Below, piece by piece: positions 15,001-27,255 of a stretch of DNA of 64,000 bases (position 1 is the first letter of the stretch; every line of letters starts with the position of its first letter). Made by a program: the position numbers and the translations under genes. Source of the DNA: Kuschelorhynchus macadamiae (taxonomy: Eukaryota; Arthropoda; Insecta; Coleoptera; Curculionidae); the NCBI GenBank assembly GCA_030620095.1, contig JAUTXW010004479.1, positions 1-64,000 of the forward strand, given 5' to 3'. Under the pieces are notes generated by a model. It made no database searches and was not told where the DNA came from. It saw only the letters and a list, made by a program, of their open reading frames with translations.

Positions 15001-17990
15001 CCAAAAAAAGTTCGAAAATTTTGTATGTAAATGTATGGATTTTTTAGGTAAAATTTTGACGGAGAAATTTTTTTGGAACATGCTATGATAATATGTGGTT
15101 TTATAGGTATTTTGAGCTGAGAAATTCATTAAACACGTTAATATTGACGAGGGATTAATATATTCCAAGATATGACTAAATTTTTGCAAAAAATACATAA
15201 AAAGTTAAAAATTCGCTAATTTTCAGAAGTCATAAAAGTTCAACCATACATCCTAGGACAAAATAAATGTGTTTTTCGTTTTTTATGGCACCAAATTAGT
15301 AAATAAACGAAGTTTTAGCAAAATCGATTTTCCAAAAAAAGTTCGAAAATTTTGTATGTAAATGTATGGATTTTTTAGGTAAAATTTTGACGGAGAAATT
15401 TTTTTGGAACATGCTATGATAATATGTGGTTTTATAGGTATTTTGAGCTGAGAAATTCATTAAACACGTTAATATTGACGAGGGATTAATATATTCCAAG
15501 ATATGACTAAATTTTTGCAAAAAATACATAAAAAGTTAAAAATTCGCTAATTTTCAGAAGTCATAAAAGTTCAACCATACATCCTAGGACAAAATAAATG
15601 TGTTTTTCGTTTTTTATGGCACCAAATTAGTACATAAACGAAGTTTTAGCAAAATCGATTTTCCAAAAAAAGTTCGAAAATTTTGTATGTAAATGTATGG
15701 ATTTTTTAGGTAAAATTTTGACGGAGAAATTTGTTTGCAACATGCTATAATAATATGTGGTTTTATAGGTATTTTGAGCTGAGAAATTCATTAAACACGT
15801 TAATATTGACGAGGGATTAATATATTCCAAGATATGACTAAATTTTTGCAAAAAATACATAAAAAGTTAAAAATTCGCTAATTTTCAGAAGTCATAAAAG
15901 TTCAACCATACATCCTAGGACAAAATAAATGTGTTTTTCGTTTTTTATGGCACCAAATTAGTACATAAACGAAGTTTTAGCAAAATTGATTTTCCAAAAA
16001 AAGTTCGAAAATTTTGTATGTAAATGTATGGATTTTTTAGGTAAAATTTTGACGGAGAAATTTTTTTGGAACATGCTATGATAATATGTGGTTTTATAGG
16101 TATTTTGAGCTGAGAAATTCATTAAACACGTTAATATTGACGAGGGATTAATATATTCCAAGATATGACTAAATTTTTGCAAAAAATACATAAAAAGTTA
16201 AAAATTCGCTAATTTTCAGAAGTCATAAAAGTTCAACCATACATCCTAGGACAAAATAAATGTGTTTTTCGTCTTTTATGGCACCAAATTAGTACATAAA
16301 CGAAGTTTTAGCAAAATCGATTTTCCAAAAAAAGTTCGAAAATTTTGTATGAGTATGGATTTTTTAGGTAAAATTTTGACGGAGAAATTCTTTTTGGAAC
16401 ATGCTATAATAATATGTGGTTTTATAGGTATTTTAAGCTGAGAAATTCATTAAACACGTTAATATTGACGAGGGATTAATATATTCCAAGATATGACTAA
16501 ATTTTTGCAAAAAATACATAAAAAGTTAAAAATTCGCTAATTTTCAGAAGTCATAAAAGTTCAACCATACATCCTAGGACAAAATAAATGTGTTTTTCGT
16601 TTTTTATGGCACCAAATTAGTACATAAACGAAGTTTTAGCAAAATTGATTTTCCAAAAAAAGTTCGAAAATTTTGTATGTAAATGTATGGATTTTTTAGG
16701 TAAAATTTTGACGGAGAAATTTTTTTGGAACATGCTATGATAATATGTGGTTTTATAGGTATTTTGAGCTGAGAAATTCATTAAACACGTTAATATTGAC
16801 GAGGGATTAATATATTCCAAGATATGACTAAATTTTTGCAAAAAATACATAAAAAGTTAAAAATTCGCTAATTTTCAGAAGTCATAAAAGTTCAACCATA
16901 CATCCTAGGACAAAATAAATGTGTTTTTCGTTTTTTATGGCACCAAATTAGTACATAAACGAAGTTTTAGCAAAATTGATTTTCCAAAAAAAGTTCGAAA
17001 ATTTTGTATGTAAATGTATGGATTTTTTAGGTAAAATTTTGACGGAGAAATTCTTTTTGGAACATGCTATAATAATATGTGGTTTTATAGGTATTTTGAG
17101 CTGAGAAATTCATTAAACACGTTAATATTGACGAGGGATTAATATATTCCAAGATATGACTAAATTTTTGCAAAAAATACATAAAAAGTTAAAAATTCGC
17201 TAATTTTCAGAAGTCATAAAAGTTCAACCATACATCCTAGGACAAAATAAATGTGTTTTTCGTTTTTTATGGCACCAAATTAGTACATAAACGAAGTTTT
17301 AGCAAAATTGATTTTCCAAAAAAAGTTCGAAAATTTTGTATGTAAATGTATGGATTTTTTAGGTAAAATTTTGACGGAGAAATTTTTTTGGAACATGCTA
17401 TGATAATATGTGGTTTTATAGGTATTTTGAGCTGAGAAATTCATTAAACACGTTAATATTGACGAGGGATTAATATATTCCAAGATATGACTAAATTTTT
17501 GCAAAAAATACATAAAAAGTTAAAAATTCGCTAATTTTCAGAAGTCATAAAAGTTCAACCATACATCCTAGGACAAAATAAATGTGTTTTTCGTTTTTTA
17601 TGGCACCAAATTAGTACATAAACGAAGTTTTAGCAAAATTGATTTTCCAAAAAAAGTTCGAAAATTTTGTATGTAAATGTATGGATTTTTTAGGTAAAAT
17701 TTTGACGGAGAAATTTTTTTGGAACATGCTATGATAATATGTGGTTTTATAGGTATTTTGAGCTGAGAAATTCATTAAACACGTTAATATTGACGAGGGA
17801 TTAATATATTCCAAGATATGACTAAATTTTTGCAAAAAATACATTAAAAGTTAAAAATTCGCTAATTTTCAGAAGTCATAAAAGTTCAACCATACATCCT
17901 AGGACAAAATAAATGTTTTTTTCGTTTTTTATGGCACCAAATTAGTACATAAACGAAGTTTTAGCAAAATCGATTTTCCAAAAAAAGTTC
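1..17990. repeat. 331-bp satellite array, about 54 head-to-tail monomers
   Basis: The same anchor recurs every 331 bp (3963, 4294, 4625, 4956, 5287), always in one orientation, and the array runs off the left edge. The monomer is AT-rich with many short A and T tracts. Three monomer subtypes differ just after TTTTGACGGAG: AAATTCTTTTTGGAAC, AAATTTTTTTGGAAC and AAATTTCTTTGCAAC. They are interspersed without a fixed order, so no higher-order unit is visible. A second variable site, CACATTAAT or CACGTTAAT, is mostly A in the left half and mostly G from about 11.6 kb on. Each monomer can carry a minus-strand open frame of about 77 codons, but the one-base length difference between subtypes breaks it, so it is not called a gene. 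A centromeric or heterochromatic role is inference from structure only. Confidence 0.97.
6180..6450. repeat. Rearranged monomers inside the satellite array
   Basis: The 331-bp rhythm breaks here. A monomer start is fused near 6,247 directly to the GAGCTGAGAAATT segment. A shortened unit with several small deletions follows, and regular monomers resume at about 6,450. This is an internal scar of unequal exchange or deletion in an otherwise homogenised array. Confidence 0.8.
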
Positions 17991-19045
17991 CATAAGTATG
18001 GATTTTTTAGGTAAAATTTTGACGGAGAAATTTTTTTGGAACATGCTATGATAATATGTGGATTTCTAGGTATTTTGAGCTGAGATATTCATTTAACAAA
18101 TTAATATTGACGAGGAATTAATATTTCTGAAGATATGACTAAATTTTCGAAAAAATACTTAAAAGTTTAAAAATTCTCGAGTTTTCAGGGAGATTAGTAC
18201 ATAAAGTTTTAGCAGAATCGATTTCCCAGAAAAAGTTCGAAAATTGTGCATGTAAATGTATGGATTTTTTAGGTAAAATTTTGACACAGAAATATTTTTT
18301 GGAACATGCTATGATATGTGGTTTTATAGGTATTTTGAGCTGTGAAAGTCGTTTAACAGTCGTTTAACACATTACTATTAATGAGGGATTAATATTTCCC
18401 CATATATGGCTAAATTTTCCCAAAAGATACATAAAAATTTAAAAACCATACATCTTAAGATAAAATGAATGTTTTTTTCGTTTTTAATGGCACCAAATTA
18501 CATAAACGAAGTTTGAGCAAAATCGATATCCCAAAAAAAGTTCGAAAATTCTGCATGTATGGATTTTTTATGTAAAATTTTGAAACAGAAATATTTTTTG
18601 GAACATGCTATGATAATATGTAGTTTTGTAGGTATTTTAAGCTAAAAAATTTATTAAACACATTAATATTGACAAGGGATTAATATTTCTCAAGATATGA
18701 CTAAATTTTCACAATAAAAACATAAAAATTTGATAACTGGCGAATTTTCAGAGAGCCATAAAAGTTCAACCATACATCCTAGGACAAAATAAATGTTTTT
18801 TTCGTGTTTTGTGGAATCAAATTGTATAAATTTTTTAGGTAAAATTTTGACGGAGAAATTCAGAAATATTTTTTGGAACATGTATGTGGTTTTATAGGTA
18901 TTTTAAGAAGTTTTAGCAGAATCTATTTCCCAAAAAAAGTACGAAAATTTTGCATGTAAAAAAATTTTTTTAGGTAAAATTTTGACGGAGTAATTTTTTT
19001 GGAACATGCTATGATAATATGTAGTTTGGTAAAACATTAAAATTT
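17991..19045. repeat. Decayed right edge of the satellite array
   Basis: Three to four recognisable but diverged and deleted satellite units lie here. They keep landmarks such as AAATTTTGACGGAG, GGAACATGCTATGATA and CATACATCCTAGGAC, with indels and substitutions far above the level in the main array. This is the usual edge pattern, where homogenising exchange no longer reaches. The last recognisable satellite words end at about 19,030-19,045. Confidence 0.9.
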
Positions 19046-19079
19046 AAAAAATGTCAATTTTTCGAAAAAAAAGTTCAAT

Positions 19080-19322
19080 TTACTCAAAACTATAAGGAAT
19101 TTCTAATAATTCGTTATTACAAAAAATACTTATTATGAGATTTAGTATCAAAACTCCCTGTTTTTTTAATTGTACTGGCTTGTAAATCTCAACAGCAGTT
19201 AGCAAATTTAAAAAGATCTTTTTTCCCTGTTCAGATGTTAACCCTAAATTTTGGGTTTTTCTGGCCGAATTTACAAATATTTGGCTGGCCTTTGTCAGTG
19301 ATGCCATGTTTTTTACATCTTT

Positions 19323-19325
<3 letters not shown>
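19080..19325 (-). pseudogene. Unidentified coding-like fragment cut off by a (TA)n tract
   Basis: An 81-codon minus-strand frame runs from the edge of the (TA)n tract to a stop at 19,080. Its composition is protein-like (mixed charged and hydrophobic residues, an MASLTKASQIFVNSARKTQN stretch, a hydrophobic VLILNLIISIF stretch near the end) and not simply AT-biased. It may be the C-terminal part of a protein whose upstream part was lost when the microsatellite and the adjacent transposon arrived. I do not recognise the family, and a chance frame is possible. Confidence 0.3.

Positions 19326-19409
<84 letters not shown>
19326..19409. repeat. (TA)n microsatellite left of element A
   Basis: About 84 bp of nearly pure TA with one TG interruption. 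It ends in the TA dinucleotide that forms the left target duplication of the Tc1/mariner element starting at 19,410. Confidence 0.97.
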
Positions 19410-20060
19410 CAGTATGTCCCAGATTCGGCTCCTATTATACCTAGAGCAAAGGTTAAATGGGGAAAGTTTTAGAGGAAACTTATTGCATTCGATATCCGGC
19501 TTCAGATTTACGATCGATCAATTGTTTTTGGAAATATCGGGGAAAAACCGAAAATGGCGTATTTCGTTTTTGGTCAGTATATCCAGAACGGTAAATTTGA
19601 CAGCTGCCAAAATGTGACATTCTTCGGACACATTCTTAAGACAAATAAGATGGAGTATACGATATATACGTCTTCATTGTTTTTTGTTAACCCGCAATCT
19701 GCCTCAACTTTCATTCTTCTTATGGCCGCCATATTGGATTTTTCGATTTTTGGAAAGAGCCTAAAATTTCCAGTCTAGTGATATCTCACAAGTGTATTAA
19801 AGATTTTAGTATCATCGAAATATTACACTTCGTAAAGTTGGGTTTCAGTTTTTTCTAAGGAAGTCATGATTTAAAGTAATTTTAGCTTAGATCATGCTTT
19901 TCTAAGGAGGCCATGATTTATCTGTAACAAAATTGGATTTTGACCTTGACGTTAAGTTAATTAGTTGAAAGTATCAAAGCTGTGTTTTAATAAGTAGTAG
20001 GTACGCTTTTATCCCAGTAAAATCATAAATCTGACACATAAATTGTCAAAACCTATAGAA

Positions 20061-21740
20061 AATGGCCGGCATTCCGTATTCAAATGAAGAAAAGGTTGAT
20101 ATGTTAGCTCTGTACTTTCAATAATACAGAAACGCCGACGTAACCTCAGCAAGGTATTTGAGATGTTCCCCGAACGACGGCACCCTTATAAAACCCAATT
20201 CAGGAAAATCGTAGTTAATTAAATTAACCATGGTACCTTCGAACAACCTAAAAGCGGATACAATAATAACAATGAAAATCGAGACAGAAACATTTTACAA
20301 GCTATCAAACCCTAGTGTATCGGTAAGAACTGTAGAACAAGAAACTAATGTGCCAAAATCAACAGTACAGAGAGTTTTAAAAAAGAATAAGTACCATCCA
20401 TACCAACCCATAATAGTACAAGGACTTAAGGAAACTGATTTTTCAAGATGACTACAGTTCTATGAGTGGTCTTGTGGTCCGATGAGAGCAGGTTCACGAA
20501 TTGTTGAGTCTTTAATAGGCACAACCGTCATCATTGGGCTGTGCAAAATTCTCACGAAGTGGCAGAGAGACGTCTACAGATCAGATTTGGAAGTAACGTT
20601 TGGTGTGGGATCATTGGTTAGTTAATCTAACCAATCTTTTTTAAATAGGCACCAAATGATGGTCAAATAATAATCTTTTTTTTTTCGTTTAGTTCTTTAA
20701 TGATACTAAAAGAGTATAATCTAATAAAAAAAAGTAAAACGTTCTACTCTAGTCAGTCAACTTACTTTTTTGATATTGTATTACATTTTTATTCAATCAT
20801 TTTGTAATGCGGTTTCGAAGAACCCATAAAAATAGAATTGGGTTCTATAAATTTATTAACAATTCATCTAAATTTTCTGGAGATTTAGCTAATTCTCTAA
20901 AATTATTTTGATTGTTGAATTTAATGATTTATTATTACCCGGGAAGTCTAGTTCTTGCGTTATGAAAAAAATACCATATTAATCAAATGTCGAATTATTT
21001 TTCGATTTTCATTATGATTTATAGAATGGCGTTCAGCTGTATTTCCGAATAATTTAAATTTTTTGTTCGTTGATATTTTATGTTTTATTAAGGCACGGTA
21101 TACTTCTTTAAGATTATTATATCACTGAAATAAATTGATTTAGTATTTCCGAAATTAATATGCAATACCAACAAAATAATTTATTACGGCTATTACTTCC
21201 CGCTAACCAAATATGTTTTTCTTTTTCATAATAAAGCTGAATAGGTTTCAACTATATACAAGCTCATTCATTACGGGATGTTTCGATAATTTTTGGCAAG
21301 AAAATATCTACTTTTTAATAAAGATAATTTTCCCTTTATAATTTATAGTTTCTAGTACCACCCGGCCGACCCTGCCGCCCTTGACTGTTGGGCACCTATT
21401 TATAAATTATTAATCATTTTAGGAAATCGACTTATTGGACTATTTTTGTTTGACTACAACCTAAACGGGCAGAGGTACCATTCAAGTCAGGAACTTCTTA
21501 AGAGAGCAGTTTGACGAAAGAATAATTTCTTTAAATGGTCCAATATCTTGACTCTGGGGTCACACGAAGAATGAAATCTATGAATTTGATCCTCCCGTGA
21601 CCATAGAAATCCTGAGACAAAGAGTTCTGGACACATTTAGAAATATTAACCGAAATATACTTACCAGGGTTGTACGAAAAACAGTCACCATCTGTCAAAA
21701 ATGTCTCGATTCAAATGGACGTCATTTTGTAGATTTGTAA
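20061..21740 (+). pseudogene. Transposase remnant of element A
   Basis: This is a dead DDE/D transposase of the DUF4817-containing Tc1/mariner group. The reading starts at MAGIPYSNEEKVDMLALYF (20,061), which matches the N-termini of the transposases of B, C and E. An in-frame TAA follows at codon 21, then frameshifts. A helix-turn-helix segment with VPKSTVQRVLKKNKYHPY survives at about 20,340-20,400. The first catalytic block is recognisable as WSDESRFTNC around 20,471-20,505, followed by a stop. After WCGII a donor GT opens an intron at about 20,614 that closes with TTTTAG at about 21,423; the next exon begins NRLIGLFLFDYNLNGQRY. The second catalytic Asp (QDG or QDS type) and most of the third block are missing. 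The reading ends NGRHFVDL-stop. Confidence 0.88.
20645..21405. mobile_element. Unclassified insertion within the intron of element A
   Basis: In the related truncated copy near 38.93-38.99 kb the equivalent intron is only about 55 bp. Here the same intron is about 810 bp, and the extra DNA is bounded by inverted short ends: AAATAGGCACC on the left and GGCACCTATTT on the right. The interior is AT-rich with no convincing coding frame, so it is probably a non-autonomous DNA transposon. The exact target duplication is uncertain because both flanks are AT-rich. Confidence 0.6.
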
Positions 21741-22341
21741 ATTAATGTTACCCACTTACAAAGTAGTTAAAGCTCATTTAGATTTTTTAAGTCGTTATTT
21801 ACGTTCATGTTGTATTGAAAATTCAATGCGTTTAATACATTACTTACTTATTAATGTAATCTTGTGACAAATAAATCATGGCCTCCTTTAAAAACATTGA
21901 CACCTAATTTACGAAGTGTGATATTTTGATGACACTAAAATCTTTAATGCACTTGTGAGATATCACTAGACTGGAAATTTTAGGCTCTTTCCAAAAATCG
22001 AAAAATCCAATATGGCGGTCATAAGAAAAATGAAAGTTGAGGCGGGTTGCGGGTTAACAAAAAACAATGAAGACGTGTCGTATACGCCATCTTATTTGTC
22101 TTAAAAATGTGTCCGAATAATTTTGACAGCTGTCAAATTTACCGTTCTGGATATACTGGTGAAAAACGAAATCCGCCATTTTCGGTTTTTCCCCGATATT
22201 TCCCAAACTTATTTATCGATCGTAAATCTGAAGACAGATATCGAATGCAATAAGTTTCCTTTAAAACTTTCCCCATTTAACCTTTGCTGTAGGTATAATA
22301 ATAGCCGAGATCCCTATATAGAGAAGCGAATCTGGGACACA

Positions 22342-22344
<3 letters not shown>

Positions 22345-22414
<70 letters not shown>
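22345..22414. repeat. (TA)n microsatellite between element A and the hairpin
   Basis: About 70 bp of TA repeats with one interruption. It begins with the right TA duplication of element A and runs directly into the left arm of the inverted repeat. Confidence 0.95.
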
Positions 22415-23590
<1,176 letters not shown>

Positions 23591-23693
23591 ATAACGCTAT
23601 TAAGTAATAAGCAAATTAAAAACAAACAAAAAAAAATACGAAAGAGCTAAAGAAATCAACAAAGAGTTTAAATTTTATATCAGAATTCATACA

Positions 23694-23987
23694 GGGTGCT
23701 CCAAAAAAAAGTTCCGCAAGATAAACTTGTAGGTGGTGCACAAAAAATGTAACACCCTTTATACTACCATCCATGATTTTGATATTTTATCGTAGAGGTT
23801 CTTAAAAATAATACGTGTTCTAAATTTGAAATAATTGTCTCAGAAGTAACTGGAAAAAAACGCAAAAACTTTGACACCCTGTATAACGAAAATGGTGCGT
23901 TTTTGACCATGTATATATTGGCATTTTTTTTCTATTTTGTCGAGTACTATCACCCCCTGAAATATGTCTACAACATTAATTAACACC

Positions 23988-23990
<3 letters not shown>
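23694..23990. mobile_element. MITE-like 297-bp element with CAGGGTG tips
   Basis: It begins TA-CAGGGTGCTCC and ends AACACCCTC-TA, giving imperfect inverted tips and TA at both sides, as expected for a non-autonomous Tc1/mariner derivative. The interior has further CACCCT words (23,752 and about 23,874) and no coding frame. It sits just downstream of the Penelope fragment and abuts the next (TA)n tract. The tips match only over about 7 bp, so it could instead be two fragments. Confidence 0.55.

Positions 23991-24050
<60 letters not shown>
23991..24050. repeat. (TA)n microsatellite left of element B
   Basis: Sixty bases of uninterrupted TA. Its last dinucleotide is the left target duplication of element B. 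Confidence 0.97.
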
Positions 24051-24055
<5 letters not shown>

Positions 24056-24828
24056 TGTCCCAAATTTGGCTTACATGCATTGCTATCTCGTAAACCGCTA
24101 TAGCTACAGGGTGGGTTAAATTAGGAAAGTTTTAGAGAATTTTATTACAAATTTGATGACGTTTTGAAGTTTAGGATATCTTTTGTGGTTTTCAAGATAA
24201 TTGGGAAATTTCAAAATGGTGCATTTTCAACTTTTGCCCGTAGCTTCTAAACGACTCGTATTATGGTTTTATGGTTTATACATTATTAGGGCACTTTTAT
24301 TAGAGGAACATTATGCAGGTAAAACGAAGTTTCTAGCTTCAATTGTTTTTGAGATATTGGCATCAACTTTTTATTTTCTTACCGACGCCATATTGGATTA
24401 TTGTATTTTTGGAAAGATCTTTTTAAGAGCTTTCCAATGATGTATAACAAGGTAAGATTATTATTTTTCTTGAGCTCTAAAAACCAAAATAATTGTTTTT
24501 TTTTAAGTAGGCTTTGATTACGCATGGCGGCCATAATGAAACAAAAATATGCCGCATGTCAACAATCATTTTGTGTTCCTGAATAGTACTTGTTATCATT
24601 TTCTCATTGTGCCGAGTTTTTACAAAGTTTATTTGAGTTTCTTATACTACTTAAAATGGAGGGTAATTATTCCAACGAAGAGAATTTGGATATGATAGTA
24701 CTTTATTTTAAAGCAAATAGAAATACACAAGCAGCTGCGCGTTCATACGAAGAACAATTTCCAGACCGACATCAACCAAGCCAAAGGCATTTCAGATTTC
24801 TAATTGTAAACTTGTTAGCTTATGGGTA
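24051..24828 (+). repeat. Left inverted arm of element B
   Basis: Reverse complement of about 25,915-26,694 with few differences. Homology ends just after the codons for LLAYG, where the left copy continues into unrelated AT-rich sequence. A 79-codon frame beginning MGNFKMVHFQLLPVASKRLV exists in both arms only because the arms are copies. Confidence 0.92.
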
Positions 24829-24829
24829 A
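24656..24829 (+). pseudogene. Inverted truncated copy of the element B transposase N-terminus
   Basis: The frame MEGNYSNEENLDMIVLYFK runs to LIVNLLAYG and then stops. It duplicates residues 1-57 of the intact minus-strand transposase at 24,972-26,089, with isolated substitutions (MIVLYFKAN against MIELYFKEN) and synonymous changes near its end. It contains most of the DUF4817-type DNA-binding region and none of the catalytic core. It exists because the terminal arm of element B extends into the gene. If the arm keeps promoter function it could give a short DNA-binding-only product or an RNA antisense to the transposase, but this is inference. Confidence 0.75.
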
Positions 24830-24971
24830 AAATATTAATTCAACCATCGATGTTTCAGATTTTCAACTAAGATATTATACTAACAGTGAATACCTAGTGA
24901 CTAAAATGTAACTATCACACTATTGAAAATACCTAAACTAAATTTAAATTAACACATAAAAAAAATATAAG

Positions 24972-26089
24972 TTACACCACATGCCTCCCTCCATTTTCCA
25001 CACATTTTTGACATTTCTCCAATACCTTCCGTGTAACCCTTCTTAAGGTGTTCCTGTTAATATTAGCAAAAACATCTCGGACTCTGTCTTCTAGCTCTCT
25101 GAGACTTTCTGACGGAGAAAATTCGTAGACCTCATTTTTTGCGTATCCCCATAAATAAAAATCGGGAGGAGTAATATCCGGTGACCTTGCCGGCCAAGCA
25201 ACAGGGCCATTATTAGCGATAATATATTCCCCGAAAGTATTTCTGAGGACCGCCATCACCTCTCTGGTACCGTGAGCCGGACAGCTATCTTGTTGGAACC
25301 AAATATTTTGCAGGTCGTTTGGAGTGACAGAATTTATAACTTCTGGAATAATTTGTTCCCGTAATAGTTGCAAATATCTGTTACCCGATAAATTTTCTTG
25401 GAAAATGAACGGCCCAATCAAACGGTTATCTAAAATACAAATTGTTATGAGTGATTTAAAGCAGAAGTGCATTGTTTGGAATTACCTATAATGCCACACC
25501 ACACATTGAACCCAAATTTTGTTTGTAAACGTCTTTCTTCTAAATTATGAGGATTCTCGGTGCCCCAGTAATGAGTATTATGTTTATTGAAAATTCCACA
25601 GTTTGTAAATCGTGTTTCATCTGTCCAAAGTACTTTAGAATGAAAGTTGGGTATTTGCTGGCATTTGTTGATGAACCATTCACTAAACGTGATTCTTCTA
25701 GCAAAATCATTTACCTGAAGACCCTGTACAATAGTAGGTTTATAGGGATGAAAGTGAAGTTTTTTCAAGACTCGTTGGACGGCTGATTTGGGAATTGCCG
25801 TTTGTTCTTCAATCTTTCTTACTGAGGTTGTTGGGTTGTCCCTGACACTTTCTATTATAGTTGCGTTTCTTGCTTCATTATCTATTGAATAGGTCTTTGG
25901 TTTCGGTTTCAAAAAAGACCCGTAGGCTAACAGGTTAACAATTAGAAATCTGAAATGCCTTTGGCTTGGTTGATGTCGGTCTGGAAATTGTTCTTCGTAT
26001 GAACGCGCAGCTGCTTGTGTATTTCTATTTTCTTTAAAATAAAGTTCTATCATATCCAAATTCTCTTCGTTGGAATAATTACCCTCCAT
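24972..26089 (-). CDS. Tc1/mariner DD41D transposase of element B (two exons)
   Basis: Cut-and-paste transposase acting on the ends of element B. Exon 1 is 26,089-25,486 and exon 2 is 25,429-24,972. The 56-bp intron begins GTAATT and ends ATTTTAG, and splicing gives WCGII-D-NRLIGPF, matching relatives, for 353 residues. The start at 26,089 (MEGNYSNEENLDMIELYF) was chosen over an upstream ATG because transposases A, C and E start at the same point. Order: DUF4817-like domain (about 1-65), helix-turn-helix (IPKSAVQRVLKKLHFHPY, about 105-125), catalytic Asp in LWTDETRF, second Asp in FQQDSCPAH, third in RSPDITPPDFYLWG. There are 41 residues between the last two Asp, hence DD41D. The usual GAPPH is SCPAH here. 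No stop or frameshift, so it could be active; the splice is inferred, not shown. Confidence 0.88.
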
Positions 26090-26694
26090 TTTAAGTAGTA
26101 TAAGAAACTCAAATAAACTTTGTAAAAACTCGGCACAATGAGAAAATGATAACAAGTACTATTCAGGAACACAAAATGATTGTTGACATGCGGCATTCTT
26201 TTGTTTCATTATGGCCGCCATGCGTAATCAAAGCCTACTTAAAAAAAAACAATTATTTTGGTTTTTAGAGCTCAAGAAAAATAATAATCTTACCTTGTTA
26301 TACATCATTGGAAAGCTCTTAAAAAGATCTTTCCAAAAATACAATAATCCAATATGGCGTCGGTAAGAAAATAAAAAGTTGATGCCAATATCTCAAAAAC
26401 AATTGAAGCTAGAAACTTCGTTTTACCTGCATAATGTTCCTCTAATAAAAGTGCCCTAATAATGTATAAACCATAAAACCATAATACGAGTCGTTTAGAA
26501 GCTACGGGCAAAAGTTGAAAATGCACCATTTTGATTTTTCCCAATTATCTTGAAAACCACAAAAGATATCCTAAACTTCAAAACGTCATCAAATTTGTAA
26601 TAAAATTCTCTAAAACTTTCCTAATTTAACCCACCCTGTAGCTATAGCGGTTTACGAGATAGCAATGCATGTAAGCCAAATTTGGGACACATTG
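25915..26694 (-). repeat. Right inverted arm of element B, including the transposase start
   Basis: Mirror of the left arm. Reading outward from the gene it contains exon 1 codons 1 to about 58, the untranslated leader with the upstream MLSFSHCAEF frame, and the terminal GTGTCCCAAATTTGG tip at 26,694. Confidence 0.9.
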
Positions 26695-26710
26695 TATATA
26701 TATATATATA
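26695..26710. repeat. 16-bp (TA)n bridge between elements B and C
   Basis: Only TA repeats separate the end of element B from the start of element C, so both duplications share one short tract. Confidence 0.95.
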
Positions 26711-27255
26711 TAGGGTGTTAAAAAAGTACGCTGCCAAACTTCAAGGGACGATTCCTCGCATTATTCTAAGACAAAAAGTTTATATAAACATAGTTCTGAA
26801 AACGAATAGTTTTCAAGATACAGGGTGTTAAATTTCTATGAAAAAAAATGTTTTTCTATCATAACTTTTATACCACTCTAGATATTTTTATTAAATTTGG
26901 TGTACATCTTTTACCTATTAAAGAGCAGTTTTTGATGCAAAAGTATTTTTTAAATTTCTACCAGTGGCGTTCGTACGGAGTTTGGATAGAATGTTTATTA
27001 AGAAAAAAATGATACGCCACTGCTTTTTCTAAAAACAAAAATTATTTTTGAAATTCCCATTTAATTTTAAGCAAATTTGGTCTCTAGACTTACCTTCGTA
27101 CGACACACAATTTTTATGTAAAAAAATAAAAACAATTTTCATACATCTACTGCAATCCGAATCCAATTTGCAAGGATAATTTTTTGTAAAATCTGCTACT
27201 GTTTAATTTTTATGAAACATACCTATTTGGAAGTGGGCACGCGTAATGCTGTGGT
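26711..27255 (+). repeat. Left inverted arm of element C
   Basis: Pairs with about 28,855-29,389. Shared landmarks include GACACAC after a conserved CTTAC, CCAGTGGCGT, and the inner word GGCACGCGTAATGCTGT, after which similarity stops. Confidence 0.9.

Larger units (their letters stand above)
19410..22344 (+). mobile_element. Element A: decayed Tc1/mariner (DD41D-type) transposon
   Basis: The left end CAGTATGTCCCAGATTCGG is matched in inverse at 22,344 (CAGTGTGTCCCAGATTCGC when read inward), with TA on both sides. The inverted repeats stay similar for about 450 bp (roughly 19,410-19,860 and 21,890-22,344), with substitutions and small indels that show age. Inside is a plus-strand transposase remnant of the DUF4817-containing Tc1/mariner group. 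The element is longer than its relatives B, C and E because about 760 bp were inserted into its intron. A truncated relative lies at 38,105-39,047. Confidence 0.9.
24051..26694 (-). mobile_element. Element B: intact-looking DD41D Tc1/mariner with 780-bp inverted arms
   Basis: Ends are CAATGTGTCCCAAATTTGG on both sides, flanked by TA tracts. Total length is 2,644 bp. The inverted repeats are unusually long (24,051-about 24,828 and about 25,915-26,694) and differ at only scattered bases, so the insertion is fairly young. The right arm contains the promoter region and first 60 or so codons of the minus-strand transposase, so the left arm carries a mirror copy of that gene start. The only unique DNA is about 24,830-25,914, which holds most of the transposase. 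A subterminal TACAGGGTG lies at 24,105 and its mirror in the right arm. Confidence 0.93.

Noticed and set aside
1296..17844. Dozens of near-identical 77-codon minus-strand frames in the satellite
   Set aside because: They repeat because the DNA repeats. The frame is broken in the common subtype by a single-base length change and has no start context or recognisable domain.
1..17990. Possible CRISPR array because of regular repeats
   Set aside because: Units of 331 bp are contiguous with no unique spacers, and the context is eukaryotic.
1..17990. CENP-B-box-like motif in the satellite (GTTCGAAAATTTTG)
   Set aside because: Only the TTCG core fits; the conserved CGGG half is absent.
24201..24440. 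79-codon frame in the left arm of element B, with a mirror at 26,305-26,544
   Set aside because: Both copies lie in the inverted arms, have no family resemblance, and are non-coding arm sequence.
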